From assembly GCA_035651815.1 (NCBI GenBank), contig DASRFB010000023.1, positions 124,001-188,000 of the forward strand: 64,000 nt of DNA, in the 5' to 3' direction. This stretch comes from VBDM01 sp035651815 (GTDB taxonomy: Bacteria; Pseudomonadota; Gammaproteobacteria; Burkholderiales; SG8-39). The position numbers and the translations under genes were made by a program. Positions 15,993 to 23,905 of this stretch are shown piece after piece (the first letter of the stretch is position 1; the number at the start of each line of letters is the position of its first letter). Under the pieces are notes generated by a model. That model was not told the DNA's origin. It saw only the letters and a list, made by a program, of their open reading frames with translations, and made no database searches.

Positions 15993-16751
15993 ATGTCGAC
16001 GAACAAGGAGCTCGACGGCAAGGTGGCGCTGGTGACCGGCGGCGCGCGCAACATCGGTCGCGCGATCGGCCGCGCGCTTGCCGAGGCGGGCGCGGCGGTC
16101 ATGGTGAACGCCAACACGTCGCGCGCCGACGCCGAGCAGACGGTCGCGACGATCGAGAGCGAAGGCGGCCGCGCCGCCGTGCACATCGCCGACGTGACCG
16201 ACGAGAAGGCCGTGAAGGCGATGATCGACGCCACGGTGAAGAAGTTCGGTCGCATCGACCTGCTCGTGAACAACGCCGCCGTGCGCGCCGAGACGCCGTT
16301 CGCCGACATGACGCTCGTGGAGTGGCGCCGCGTGATCGCGACAGTGCTCGACGGGGCGTTCCTGTGCACGCAGGCGTGCCTGCCGCATATCGCGCGCGCG
16401 GGCGGAGGCACCGTCGTCAACATCGGAGGCATGACCGCGCACAAGGGCGCCGAAGGCCGCGCGCACGTGATCGCCGCCAAGTCCGGGCTCGCCGGCATGA
16501 CGCGCGCGCTCGCGCTCGACCTCGCCCCGCACGGGATCACCGTGAACTGCGTGGTGCCGGGACTGATCGAGACCGTGCGCGGCCTGCCCGGCGCGCCCGA
16601 GCGCCCCGAGCACCGGCGCGGCCTTCCGCCCGTCGGCCGGCGCGGCGAGCCCGAGGAGATCGCCGCGGTCGTGCGGCTGCTGTGCGGCCCGGACTCGCGC
16701 TACATCACGGGCCAGGCGATCCACGTCAACGGCGGCGCGTACATGCCTTGA
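15993..16751 (+). CDS. Short-chain dehydrogenase/reductase family protein with altered active site
   Basis: A 252-residue protein of classical SDR length and fold: cofactor loop VTGGARNIG (14-22), DVTD (67-70), LLVNNAA (90-96), and a C-terminal ITGQAIHVNGG. The canonical catalytic residues are not seen. The YxxxK tyrosine is Val159 (only Lys163 remains), the serine position is Gly146 in NIGGMTAHKG, and the asparagine position is Val118. It may bind NAD(P) without normal dehydrogenase chemistry, or use other residues such as His158. It heads the plus-strand carboxylate cluster with an MmgE/PrpD protein, a VOC protein and TctBAC. A GGGGAAAG site 4-9 bases before ATG supports this start. Confidence 0.88.
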   Translation: MSTNKELDGKVALVTGGARNIGRAIGRALAEAGAAVMVNANTSRADAEQTVATIESEGGRAAVHIADVTDEKAVKAMIDATVKKFGRIDLLVNNAAVRAETPFADMTLVEWRRVIATVLDGAFLCTQACLPHIARAGGGTVVNIGGMTAHKGAEGRAHVIAAKSGLAGMTRALALDLAPHGITVNCVVPGLIETVRGLPGAPERPEHRRGLPPVGRRGEPEEIAAVVRLLCGPDSRYITGQAIHVNGGAYMP

Positions 16752-16785
16752 GCGCGCGCGAGGCGCCCCGGCCTCGCTCCGCGGG

Positions 16786-16791
16786 TAGAAT
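16786..16791 (+). promoter_or_regulatory. Putative -10 box close to the MmgE/PrpD start
   Basis: TAGAAT lies only 11 bases before the ATG at 16803. Transcription would begin about 5 bases before the start codon, giving a nearly leaderless message. No clear -35 is seen. Confidence 0.3.
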
Positions 16792-16802
16792 GCCCTGCGA
16801 CG

Positions 16803-18197
16803 ATGGCCGGTAGAGCCCCCCCGCAAGTCTCCGAAGTGATGCGCACGCTCGCCGCGTACATCGCGCGCTCGCCGCGCCGCGCGCTCCCCGCGCAAGTCGC
16901 CGAGAAGACCAAGCACCATCTGCTCGACACGCTCGCGGCCATGATCTCGGGCTCGCGCCTGCTGCCCGGGAGGCAGGCGATCGCCTTCGCGAGGACGCAG
17001 GGCGGCGCGAAGGAAGCCTGCATCGCGGGCAGCCGCATCGTCACCAGCGCGGTGAACGCGGCGCTCGCGAACGGGATGCTCGCGCACGCCGACGAGACCG
17101 ACGACTCGCACGCCGCCTCGCTCACGCATCCCGGGTGCGGGGTGGTGCCGGGCGCGCTGGCGATGGCCGAGCGCGAGCGCGCGAGCGGCACGGCGCTGCT
17201 GCGCGCGGTGGCGCTCGGCTACGATGTCTGCGCGCGGCTCACGCTGTCGCTCGATCCTTACCAGTTCCGCGAGGACGGGCATTCGACGCACAGCTTCGGG
17301 CCGACGTTCGGCGCGGCCGCCGCCGCGGGCGCGCTCGCGGGCCTGCGCGAGCCTCAGGTGCGCCACCTGCTCTCGTACGCCGCGCAGCAGGCCTCGGGCG
17401 TCTCGTGCTGGATGCGCGACGAGCGTCACGTCGAGAAGGCGTTCGACTTCGGCGGCATGCCGGCGCGCAACGGCGTGGCGGCGGCGGCGATGGTGGCGCA
17501 CGGCTTCACCGGCGTCGACGACGTGTTCTCCGGCGAGCGCAGCTTCTTCGTCGCGTACGGCCGCAAGCCCGACCCGGCGCGCCTCGCCGCCGGCCTGGGC
17601 GAGAACTGGGAGATCATGAACGCCTCGATCAAGCGCTGGTCGGTCGGCTCGCCGATCCAGGCGCCGCTCGACGCGCTCGCGCTGCTGATCGCCGGACACG
17701 GCGTGCGCGCCGCCGACGTCGAGCGCGTGGTCGTGCGCGTCGCGCACCAGGGCGCCAACACGGTGAACGACCGCGCGATGCCCGACATCTGCCTGCAGCA
17801 TCTGTGCGCGCTCATGCTGATCGACGGCAACGTCAGCTTCCGCTCCTCGCACGACGAGAAGCGCATGCGCGACGCGAAGGTCCTCGCGCTGCGCGGGCGC
17901 GTCGAGCTGCACGGGGACGACGCCCTGTCGCGCGCGATGCCGAGCCGGCAGGGCATCGTCGAGCTGCGCCTGCGCGACGGGCGGATGCTCCGCCACCACG
18001 CGACCGAAGTGCGCGGCACGCCCGGGAATCCCATGACCCGCGCCGAGGTCCAGGCCAAGGCGCTCGACCTCATCGCGCCGGTCACGGGAAGCGCGCGCGC
18101 CGCGCGACTCTGTGATACGGTTTGGAATATCGAGCGGCTCCGGGACGTTCGTCTCCTCAGGCCGCTCCTTGCTCATCGACAGGAGACCGCCGCATGA
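16803..18197 (+). CDS. MmgE/PrpD family protein (first copy)
   Basis: A 464-residue member of the MmgE/PrpD family, whose founder PrpD is 2-methylcitrate dehydratase; other members include cis-aconitate decarboxylase and iminodisuccinate epimerase. Typical features are LLDTLAAMISG near residue 45, NGMLAHADETDDSH (the His/Asp active-site region), HPGCGVVPGALA, GYDV, and SFGPTFGAAAAAG. The substrate is unknown but should be a small polycarboxylate. Its last codons overlap the VOC gene start (ATGA). It is 51 bases downstream of the SDR gene. Confidence 0.9.
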   Translation: MAGRAPPQVSEVMRTLAAYIARSPRRALPAQVAEKTKHHLLDTLAAMISGSRLLPGRQAIAFARTQGGAKEACIAGSRIVTSAVNAALANGMLAHADETDDSHAASLTHPGCGVVPGALAMAERERASGTALLRAVALGYDVCARLTLSLDPYQFREDGHSTHSFGPTFGAAAAAGALAGLREPQVRHLLSYAAQQASGVSCWMRDERHVEKAFDFGGMPARNGVAAAAMVAHGFTGVDDVFSGERSFFVAYGRKPDPARLAAGLGENWEIMNASIKRWSVGSPIQAPLDALALLIAGHGVRAADVERVVVRVAHQGANTVNDRAMPDICLQHLCALMLIDGNVSFRSSHDEKRMRDAKVLALRGRVELHGDDALSRAMPSRQGIVELRLRDGRMLRHHATEVRGTPGNPMTRAEVQAKALDLIAPVTGSARAARLCDTVWNIERLRDVRLLRPLLAHRQETAA

Positions 18198-18643
18198 ACC
18201 GCATCGTCCACATCGCGCTCAAGGTCGACGACCTCGAGCGCAGCCGCCAGTTCTACGAGAACATCTTCGGCTTCAGGGAGAACAAGACCGAGAAGGTGCG
18301 CGACCACACGTCGTGCCACCTCTCCGACGGCGCGATCGACCTGTCGATCATGCAGTACGACGCGGGCACGCAGTCGGCAGAATCGAAGGCGGCGGGCGAG
18401 GGACCGTGCATCCATCATTTCGCGGTCGAGGTGAACGACATGGCGGCCGCCGAGCGGCAGATCCGCGCCTTCGGGTGCGAGATCATCAGCGACCCGGGCG
18501 TGATCCCCGTGAAGTTCCGGGCGCCCGGCGGAACCGTGTGCGAGATCGTGCCCAAGCTGCGCTACAAGAAGGTCAAGAAGGCGGGTCCCAAGGCGAAGGC
18601 GAAGCCCAAGGCGAAAGCGCGCAAGGGCGCGAAGAAGAAGTAA
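18194..18643 (+). CDS. VOC superfamily protein with lysine-rich tail
   Basis: A 149-residue glyoxalase/bleomycin-resistance/dioxygenase (VOC) fold protein. The first residues MNRIVHIALKV carry the usual metal-ligand histidine, and the second module has IHHFAVEV and GTVCEIVPK (candidate His and Glu ligands). Residues from about 124 onward form a low-complexity basic tail of Lys, Ala and Pro, not part of the fold. The ATG overlaps the stop of the MmgE/PrpD gene, with AGGAGA 7-12 bases upstream. In this context it may be an isomerase, epimerase or lyase in carboxylate catabolism. Confidence 0.85.
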   Translation: MNRIVHIALKVDDLERSRQFYENIFGFRENKTEKVRDHTSCHLSDGAIDLSIMQYDAGTQSAESKAAGEGPCIHHFAVEVNDMAAAERQIRAFGCEIISDPGVIPVKFRAPGGTVCEIVPKLRYKKVKKAGPKAKAKPKAKARKGAKKK

Positions 18644-18668
18644 AAAGGCGGCGCCGAGGAGGAGGAGC

Positions 18669-19139
18669 ATGGAAGAGACGTCGGAGAAATCCTCCGACCT
18701 GTGGGCCGGGCTCGCGCTCGCGGCGCTCGGCGTCTACATCGTCGTCCAGGCCGCGCAATGGGAGTACCTGGGGCCCGACGGCCCGGGCCCCGGGTTCTTC
18801 CCCTTGTGGTACGGCATTGCGATGGTGGTCCTCTCCGCCGCGCTGGTCGTCGCCGGCGTGCGGGCGCGCGTCGCGCGCGCCGCGGCCGCGCCGTTCCCGT
18901 GGGCCCGCATCGGGCGCGCGCTGCTCGTGTGGCTCGCGTTCGCCGTGTCCGTCGCGCTGTCGGACGTCCTCGGCTTCACGCTGAGCTTCGGGCTGCTCTG
19001 CTTCTTCATCGTCGCCGTGATGTACCGGCGGCCGCTCAAGGTCGCCGCGGCGGCGGCGGTCGCGAGCGCGCTCGGCTTCTACGCGGTGTTTCCGCTGGCG
19101 CTCGGCGTATCGCTGCCCACGGGTTGGGTCGGGTTCTAG
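18669..19139 (+). CDS. tctB: Tripartite tricarboxylate transporter small permease TctB
   Basis: A 156-residue protein with four predicted transmembrane helices, of the TctB family. LGPDGPGPGFFPLWYG near residues 33-48 is the family's conserved loop after helix 1. TctB is the small, poorly conserved membrane subunit. A GAGGAGGAG ribosome site precedes the ATG. tctA follows after one base, and tctC after that, so the transporter is complete. Confidence 0.92.
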   Translation: MEETSEKSSDLWAGLALAALGVYIVVQAAQWEYLGPDGPGPGFFPLWYGIAMVVLSAALVVAGVRARVARAAAAPFPWARIGRALLVWLAFAVSVALSDVLGFTLSFGLLCFFIVAVMYRRPLKVAAAAAVASALGFYAVFPLALGVSLPTGWVGF

Positions 19140-19140
19140 C

Positions 19141-20655
19141 GTGGAGATCCTCGCGAGCCTCGCCCACGGCTTCGGCGTCGCGCTCGAGCCGACCAACCTG
19201 CTCTGGTGCTTCGTCGGGGTGCTCCTCGGCACGGTGGTCGGCGTGCTGCCCGGGCTCGGGCCGCCGGCGACCGTCGCCATGCTGCTTCCGCTGACCTTCC
19301 ACATGAACCCGGCGGGCGCGATCATCATGCTCGCCGGCATCTACTACGGCGCGAAGTACGGCGGCTCGACGACGTCCATCCTGATGAACGTGCCCGGGGA
19401 GTCGGCGTCGGTCGTCACCTGCCTCGACGGCTACCAGATGGCGCGCAAGGGCCGCGCCGGCGCGGCGCTCGGCATCGCGGCCATCGCGTCCTTCATCGCG
19501 GGCACGGTCGGCGTGGTCGCGCTGATGCTGGTCGCGCCTCCGGTCGCGCGCTTCGCGCTCGCGTTCAGCTCGCCCGAGTATTTCGGGCTGATGTCGCTCG
19601 GCCTGGCGCTGGTCGTCCTGCTCGCCGGGCGCTCGCTGGTGAAGGCGCTGCTCGCGGCGCTCCTCGGACTGTGGATCGCGTCGATCGGGACCGACCTCTT
19701 CAGCGCCACGTCCCGCTTCACGTTCGGCCGCGTCGAGCTGCTCTCCGGCGTCGACTTCATCGTCGTCGCGATCGGCGTGTTCGCGCTCGGCGAGGTCTTC
19801 GCGAACATGGAGAAGGAGGACGAGGCGCAGCTCCTGCCCGTGCCGAAGGGGCTGAGGAACCTGCTGCCGACGATGCAGGACATGAAGGACTGCCGCTTCG
19901 CGTTCCTGAACGGCTCGGTGGTCGGCTTCCTCGTGGGGGCGCTCCCGGGCGGCGGCTCGACCATCGCCTCGTTCCTGTCCTACGGGCTGGAGAAGGCGGT
20001 GTCGCGGCGGCGCGAGCAGTTCGGGACCGGCGTGGTCGAAGGCGTGGCCGCGCCCGAGGGCGCGAACAACTCGGAGACGGGCGGCGCGCTGGTGCCCCTG
20101 CTGACGCTCGGCATTCCCGGCTCGGGGACCACCGCCATCCTGCTCGCGGCGCTCGTGCTCTGGGGCTTCAAGCCCGGGCCGCTGTTCATCCCGGAGAACC
20201 CGGCGCTCTTCTGGGGGCTGGTCGCGAGCATGTACATCGGCAATGCCATGCTGCTCGTGCTCAACCTGCCGCTCGTTCCGGTGTTCGCGCAGGTGCTGAG
20301 GACGCCGACGTACATCCTGTTCCCGATCATCCTCGGCGTTTCGCTCGTGGGCGTCTACAGCGTCTCGGGAAGCATGTTCGACCTGCTGCTCCTGTGCTTC
20401 TTCGGGCTGCTCGGCTACCTCATGCGCAAGCTCGATTTTCCGGCGGCGCCGCTGATCCTCGGGCTCGCGCTCGGCGCGGGCATGGAGCGGGCGCTCCGGC
20501 AGTCGCTGATGATGTCGGGCGGCGAGCTCTCGATTCTCGTGTCGCGGCCGATCTCGGCCGTGATGCTGGCGCTGGCATTGGTGGTGCTGCTCGTCCCGCT
20601 CGTCGGCAAGGCGAACGCCTGGCGCGTGCGGGCGATCGAGCAGGAACAGGTTTGA
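19141..20655 (+). CDS. tctA: Tripartite tricarboxylate transporter large permease TctA
   Basis: A 504-residue polytopic protein (10-12 helices) forming the translocation channel of a sodium- or proton-coupled carboxylate importer. Signature segments are GVLPGLGPPATVAMLLPLTF near residue 40, YYGAKYGGSTTSILMNVPGE, GALPGGGSTIASFLSYGLEK and TLGIPGSGTTAILL. It starts with GTG one base after the tctB stop. Length is typical of the family. Confidence 0.96.
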   Translation: MEILASLAHGFGVALEPTNLLWCFVGVLLGTVVGVLPGLGPPATVAMLLPLTFHMNPAGAIIMLAGIYYGAKYGGSTTSILMNVPGESASVVTCLDGYQMARKGRAGAALGIAAIASFIAGTVGVVALMLVAPPVARFALAFSSPEYFGLMSLGLALVVLLAGRSLVKALLAALLGLWIASIGTDLFSATSRFTFGRVELLSGVDFIVVAIGVFALGEVFANMEKEDEAQLLPVPKGLRNLLPTMQDMKDCRFAFLNGSVVGFLVGALPGGGSTIASFLSYGLEKAVSRRREQFGTGVVEGVAAPEGANNSETGGALVPLLTLGIPGSGTTAILLAALVLWGFKPGPLFIPENPALFWGLVASMYIGNAMLLVLNLPLVPVFAQVLRTPTYILFPIILGVSLVGVYSVSGSMFDLLLLCFFGLLGYLMRKLDFPAAPLILGLALGAGMERALRQSLMMSGGELSILVSRPISAVMLALALVVLLVPLVGKANAWRVRAIEQEQV

Positions 20656-20674
20656 GGAGAAGGAGGAAAAAGCG

Positions 20675-21646
20675 ATGAGAAAGTACTGGTGCTACGGGAT
20701 AGCGGCGGCGCTCGCCTGCGCCGGCACCGTGCACGCGCAGGGCTACAAGCCGACGCGGCCGGTGGAGCTGGTGGTGCACACCGGCCCGGGCGGCGGCAGC
20801 GACGTGCTCGCGCGCGCGGTCGCCGTGATGTTCGAGCGCGAGAAGCTGCTCCCGGTGCGCGTGAACGTCGTCAACAAGACCGGCGGCAACGGCAACGTCG
20901 CGATCGCGTATCTGGCCGAGAAGAAGGGCGATCAGAACACCATCGGCTTCTTCACGGGCGCGCAGCTGACCGGCTACCTGGTCAGCAAGGAGGCGCAGGT
21001 CACGATACGCGACCTGACGCCGATCGCGCGCCTGGTGCTCGAGCCGGCGGTGATCGCGGTGAAAGCCGACTCGCCGTACAAGACGCTGCGCGAGTTCGTC
21101 GACGCGGCGAAGAAGAACCCCGGCCAGCTCAAGCAGTCGGGCGGGTCGATCACGAGCCGCGACAACGTCGTGCGCGAGCTGCTGCAGAAGGCGTCGGGCG
21201 CGCGCTGGGCCTACATCTCGTTCCCGGGCGGCGGCGAGCGCATCGCGGCGCTGCTCGGGGGTCACGTCAACATGATGGTGATCGAGCCCGAGGAGGCGGG
21301 TGAGCACATCCGCGCGGGCAACATGCGCGTGCTCGCGCAGGTCTCGGAGAAGCGCCTCGCGCGCTTCCCGAACGTGCCGACGCTCAAGGAGGCGGGCTTC
21401 GACGTGCCGGTCGTGCCGCAGGTGCGCGGCGTCGTCGCGCCGCCCGGCATCCCGGAGGCGAACGTGCGCTACTGGGAGGACGTGTTCAAGCGCCTGACCC
21501 AGACCGCGTCGTTCAGGAAGTACGTCGAGGAAAACCAGTTCGAGATGGGCTACCTCGACGGCGCCGGCCTGGTGAAGTTCATGGACAGCTACTTCGACCA
21601 GATGCGCTCGATCCTGAAGGACGCCGGGGTCAAGACCGTGCGTTGA
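20675..21646 (+). CDS. tctC: Tripartite tricarboxylate transporter binding protein TctC
   Basis: A 323-residue periplasmic Bug-type protein with a signal peptide (1-22, ending TVHAQG). RPVELVVHTGPGGGSDVLAR is ligand loop 1, and NVVNKTGGNGNVA replaces the usual VENRPGAGG segment. The variant loops put it in a subgroup different from the two other Bug proteins in the window. It lies 19 bases after tctA with an AGGAG site, and its TGA overlaps the ATG of the second MmgE/PrpD gene by one base. Being encoded with tctBA, it is very likely their cognate binding protein. Confidence 0.94.
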   Translation: MRKYWCYGIAAALACAGTVHAQGYKPTRPVELVVHTGPGGGSDVLARAVAVMFEREKLLPVRVNVVNKTGGNGNVAIAYLAEKKGDQNTIGFFTGAQLTGYLVSKEAQVTIRDLTPIARLVLEPAVIAVKADSPYKTLREFVDAAKKNPGQLKQSGGSITSRDNVVRELLQKASGARWAYISFPGGGERIAALLGGHVNMMVIEPEEAGEHIRAGNMRVLAQVSEKRLARFPNVPTLKEAGFDVPVVPQVRGVVAPPGIPEANVRYWEDVFKRLTQTASFRKYVEENQFEMGYLDGAGLVKFMDSYFDQMRSILKDAGVKTVR

Positions 21647-23016
21647 TGGGCGCCGCGGCCGACTCCGTCGCCGAGCGGCTCGCCGCCGGCGTCGCCGGGC
21701 TGTCCGCGTCCGGGATCCCGCGGGGCGTGCGCGAGACCTGCGCCGCCCTGCTCCTCGACGTCGGCGGCCTGTGCGTGGCCGCGCGCTCGAGCGACTACGT
21801 GCGTAGCCTCGCCGCCGCGGTCGACCGCGGCGGACCGTGCACCGCCATCGGCCACGGCGGCGGCTTCGCCCCCGAGGACGCGGCGATGATCAACGGCACC
21901 GCCGCGCACGGCGAGGATTTCGACGACACTTTCGAAGGGGGGCCGGTCCACAGCGGGGCGGTCGTCGTTCCCGCGGTGCTCGCGGCGTGCGAGCGCTTCG
22001 GCGGCGACGGCGCCGCGGCGCTTGTCGGCATCGCAGCGGGCGTGGAGACGCTGTGCCGCCTGAGCCTGGTCGCTCCCAAGCGCATCCACAAGGCCGGGTT
22101 CCACCCGACCAGCGTGCTCGGCGCCATGGCTGCCACCGCCGGCGTGAGCGCGGCGCTCGGGCTCGACCACCGGCAGACGGTCGACGCGCTCGGCATCGCC
22201 GGCAGCATGGCGGGCGGGATCATCGAGTATCTCGCCGAGGGCGCTTGGACCAAGCGCCTGCACGCCGGCTGGGCGGCGCGCGTCGGCCTGCACGCGGCGC
22301 GCATCGGACGCGAGGGCTTCCTCGGCCCGCGCACGGTGTTCGAAGGCACGCACGGCCTGTTCTTCGGGTTCTCGCATTCCGCGGAAGGGGACTACGAAGC
22401 GCTCGTGCGCGGCTTCGGCCGCGACTGGGTGATGACGGGCATCACCTTCAAGCCGTACGCCACCGGCACCATGAATCAGCCCTACATCGACTGCGCGCTG
22501 CGGCTCGCGCGCAAGGGCTTCGCCGCGGAGGACGTCGCCGAGGTGCTGTGCGAAACGGCGGAAGGATACGTCCACCGCCTGTGGGAGCCGCTCGCCGGCA
22601 AGCACCGCCCCGCGAACGACTACGCCGCGAAGTTCAGCACGCCGTTCAACATCGCGGTCGCGTTCGTGACGGGCGGGGCGGGGTTCGAGGCCTTCACCGA
22701 GAGCACTGTGCGCGATCCGCGGATCCTCGCGCTCGCGTCCAAGGTGCGCTACGTCGTGGACCCGCACAACCCCTATCCGAAGGCTTACACCGGTCACGTG
22801 CGCATGACGCTCGGGGACGGCCGCGTCTTCGAGGAGCGCCAGCCGCATATCCGCGGCGGCGTGCAGGAGCCGCTCACGCGCGAGGACCTGGAGCGCAAGT
22901 TCCGCGGCAACGCCCGCCACGGCGGATGGGAAGACGCGCTCGCCGAGCGCTATCTGCACTTCGCGCGGACCGCGTTCGACGCGGGTGCGCTCAAGCTCGG
23001 CGACTTCCGGGCCTGA
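21646..23016 (+). CDS. MmgE/PrpD family protein (second copy)
   Basis: A 456-residue MmgE/PrpD protein, clearly different from the copy at 16803. Features include LLLDVGGLCVAA, NGTAAHGEDFDDTFEGGPVH (active-site region), GVETLCRLSLV and FHPTSVLGAMAATAG. The ATG at 21646 overlaps the tctC stop (TGATG); a TTG one codon earlier is also possible. Two divergent MmgE/PrpD enzymes around one transporter suggest two successive steps (for example hydration/dehydration or epimerisation) on the same imported acid. Confidence 0.9.
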   Translation: MGAAADSVAERLAAGVAGLSASGIPRGVRETCAALLLDVGGLCVAARSSDYVRSLAAAVDRGGPCTAIGHGGGFAPEDAAMINGTAAHGEDFDDTFEGGPVHSGAVVVPAVLAACERFGGDGAAALVGIAAGVETLCRLSLVAPKRIHKAGFHPTSVLGAMAATAGVSAALGLDHRQTVDALGIAGSMAGGIIEYLAEGAWTKRLHAGWAARVGLHAARIGREGFLGPRTVFEGTHGLFFGFSHSAEGDYEALVRGFGRDWVMTGITFKPYATGTMNQPYIDCALRLARKGFAAEDVAEVLCETAEGYVHRLWEPLAGKHRPANDYAAKFSTPFNIAVAFVTGGAGFEAFTESTVRDPRILALASKVRYVVDPHNPYPKAYTGHVRMTLGDGRVFEERQPHIRGGVQEPLTREDLERKFRGNARHGGWEDALAERYLHFARTAFDAGALKLGDFRA

Positions 23017-23049
23017 TGCCCGGAGCGCGGCGCGCGAGCATTTTTACAC

Positions 23050-23083
23050 GCTCGCCCGTCTCGGCCGGCGGGGGCGGGCGAGC
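23050..23083 (+). terminator. 9-bp inverted repeat after the carboxylate operon
   Basis: GCTCGCCCG and CGGGCGAGC flank a 16-base GC-rich loop, 34 bases after the MmgE/PrpD stop. There is no proper U-tract downstream, so it may be a 3'-end stabiliser or a weak terminator. Confidence 0.4.
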
Positions 23084-23089
23084 CATATG

Positions 23090-23120
23090 TTTACACAAAA
23101 CTATTGGGTCGAGATATGAT
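23090..23120 (+). promoter_or_regulatory. Probable pal promoter
   Basis: TTTACA at 23090-23095 and TATGAT at 23115-23120 resemble sigma-70 -35 and -10 boxes, with a long 19-base spacer. The pal start codon is 72 bases further on. The surrounding sequence is locally AT-rich. Confidence 0.45.
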
Positions 23121-23192
23121 TTCCCGGGAGTTCATCGGAAGGGATCGCGGACCGATCCGCCGGCCGCGCCCGTAACAACACAGGAGGAGAAC

Positions 23193-23738
23193 ATGAAGCT
23201 CCAGTCTCAGCTGAGCATCGCCGCTTCGCTGCTAGCGCTGGCGTTGGTCGCGGGCTGCGCGAGCGAGGCAAAGAAGGACGCAGCGGCGCCCGGGTCGCCC
23301 GCGGCGGCGTCGCCTTCGTCGCCCGGTGCCGCGCCCTCGGCAGGCTCGGCGCAGCCGTCGGGCGTGACCGGCAACGCGCTCAACGATCCGAAGAGCATGC
23401 TGTTCAAGCGCAGCGTCTACTACGAGTTCGACCAGTCAAACGTGAAGACCGACTACCGCTCACTCGTCGAGGCGCACGCGCGCTATCTGCGCGATCATCC
23501 CGGCGCGACCATCACCATCGAAGGCAATTGCGACGAGCGCGGGAGCCGCGAGTACAACCTGGCCCTCGGCCAGCGTCGCGCGGACGGCGTGAAGAGCATG
23601 ATGACGGTGCTCGGCGTGCCGGACCGGCAGGTCGACACGGTGAGCTACGGCGAAGAGAAGCCGAAGGCTCATGGCCACAGCGAAGACGCGTGGTCGCAGA
23701 ACCGCCGCAGCGACATCGTCTACCGCAAGATCCAGTAA
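23193..23738 (+). CDS. pal: Peptidoglycan-associated lipoprotein Pal
   Basis: A 181-residue outer-membrane lipoprotein that binds peptidoglycan diaminopimelate and helps constrict the envelope during division. The lipobox LVAGC predicts lipidation of Cys22. An Ala/Ser/Pro linker follows, then an OmpA-like domain with VYYEFDQSNVK and the signature NCDERGSREYNLALGQRRA. The ribosome site AGGAGGAGA is excellent. The usual partners tolQRAB and cpoB are not next to it: upstream is the MmgE/PrpD gene and downstream a PAS sensor. It has its own promoter and a strong terminator, so it is a single-gene unit here. Confidence 0.95.
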   Translation: MKLQSQLSIAASLLALALVAGCASEAKKDAAAPGSPAAASPSSPGAAPSAGSAQPSGVTGNALNDPKSMLFKRSVYYEFDQSNVKTDYRSLVEAHARYLRDHPGATITIEGNCDERGSREYNLALGQRRADGVKSMMTVLGVPDRQVDTVSYGEEKPKAHGHSEDAWSQNRRSDIVYRKIQ

Positions 23739-23757
23739 CCCGGCGGGGCCACGTCCC

Positions 23758-23788
23758 GAAAAAGCGGGGGTTTCCCCCGCTTTTTTTT
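23758..23788 (+). terminator. Rho-independent terminator after pal
   Basis: AAAAGCGGGGG, a TTT loop and CCCCCGCTTTT, followed by a run of T, form a textbook intrinsic terminator 20 bases after the pal stop. The A-run on the left makes it potentially bidirectional. Confidence 0.93.
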
Positions 23789-23905
23789 CGCCTTCCGGAG
23801 GCGCCGGCGCCCCGTGCTATCCTCCGCCGTTGAGCCAGAACAGGCTCGGGAATCCACCCGGGCATTGCATTCCGGCTGCGTTTCGCTCGTCCCGGGGGGG
23901 ACCGG

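Noticed and set aside
15897..18176. Long antisense open frame under the SDR and MmgE/PrpD genes
   Set aside because: Its translation is low-complexity and Arg-rich, with no family; the sense genes are clear.
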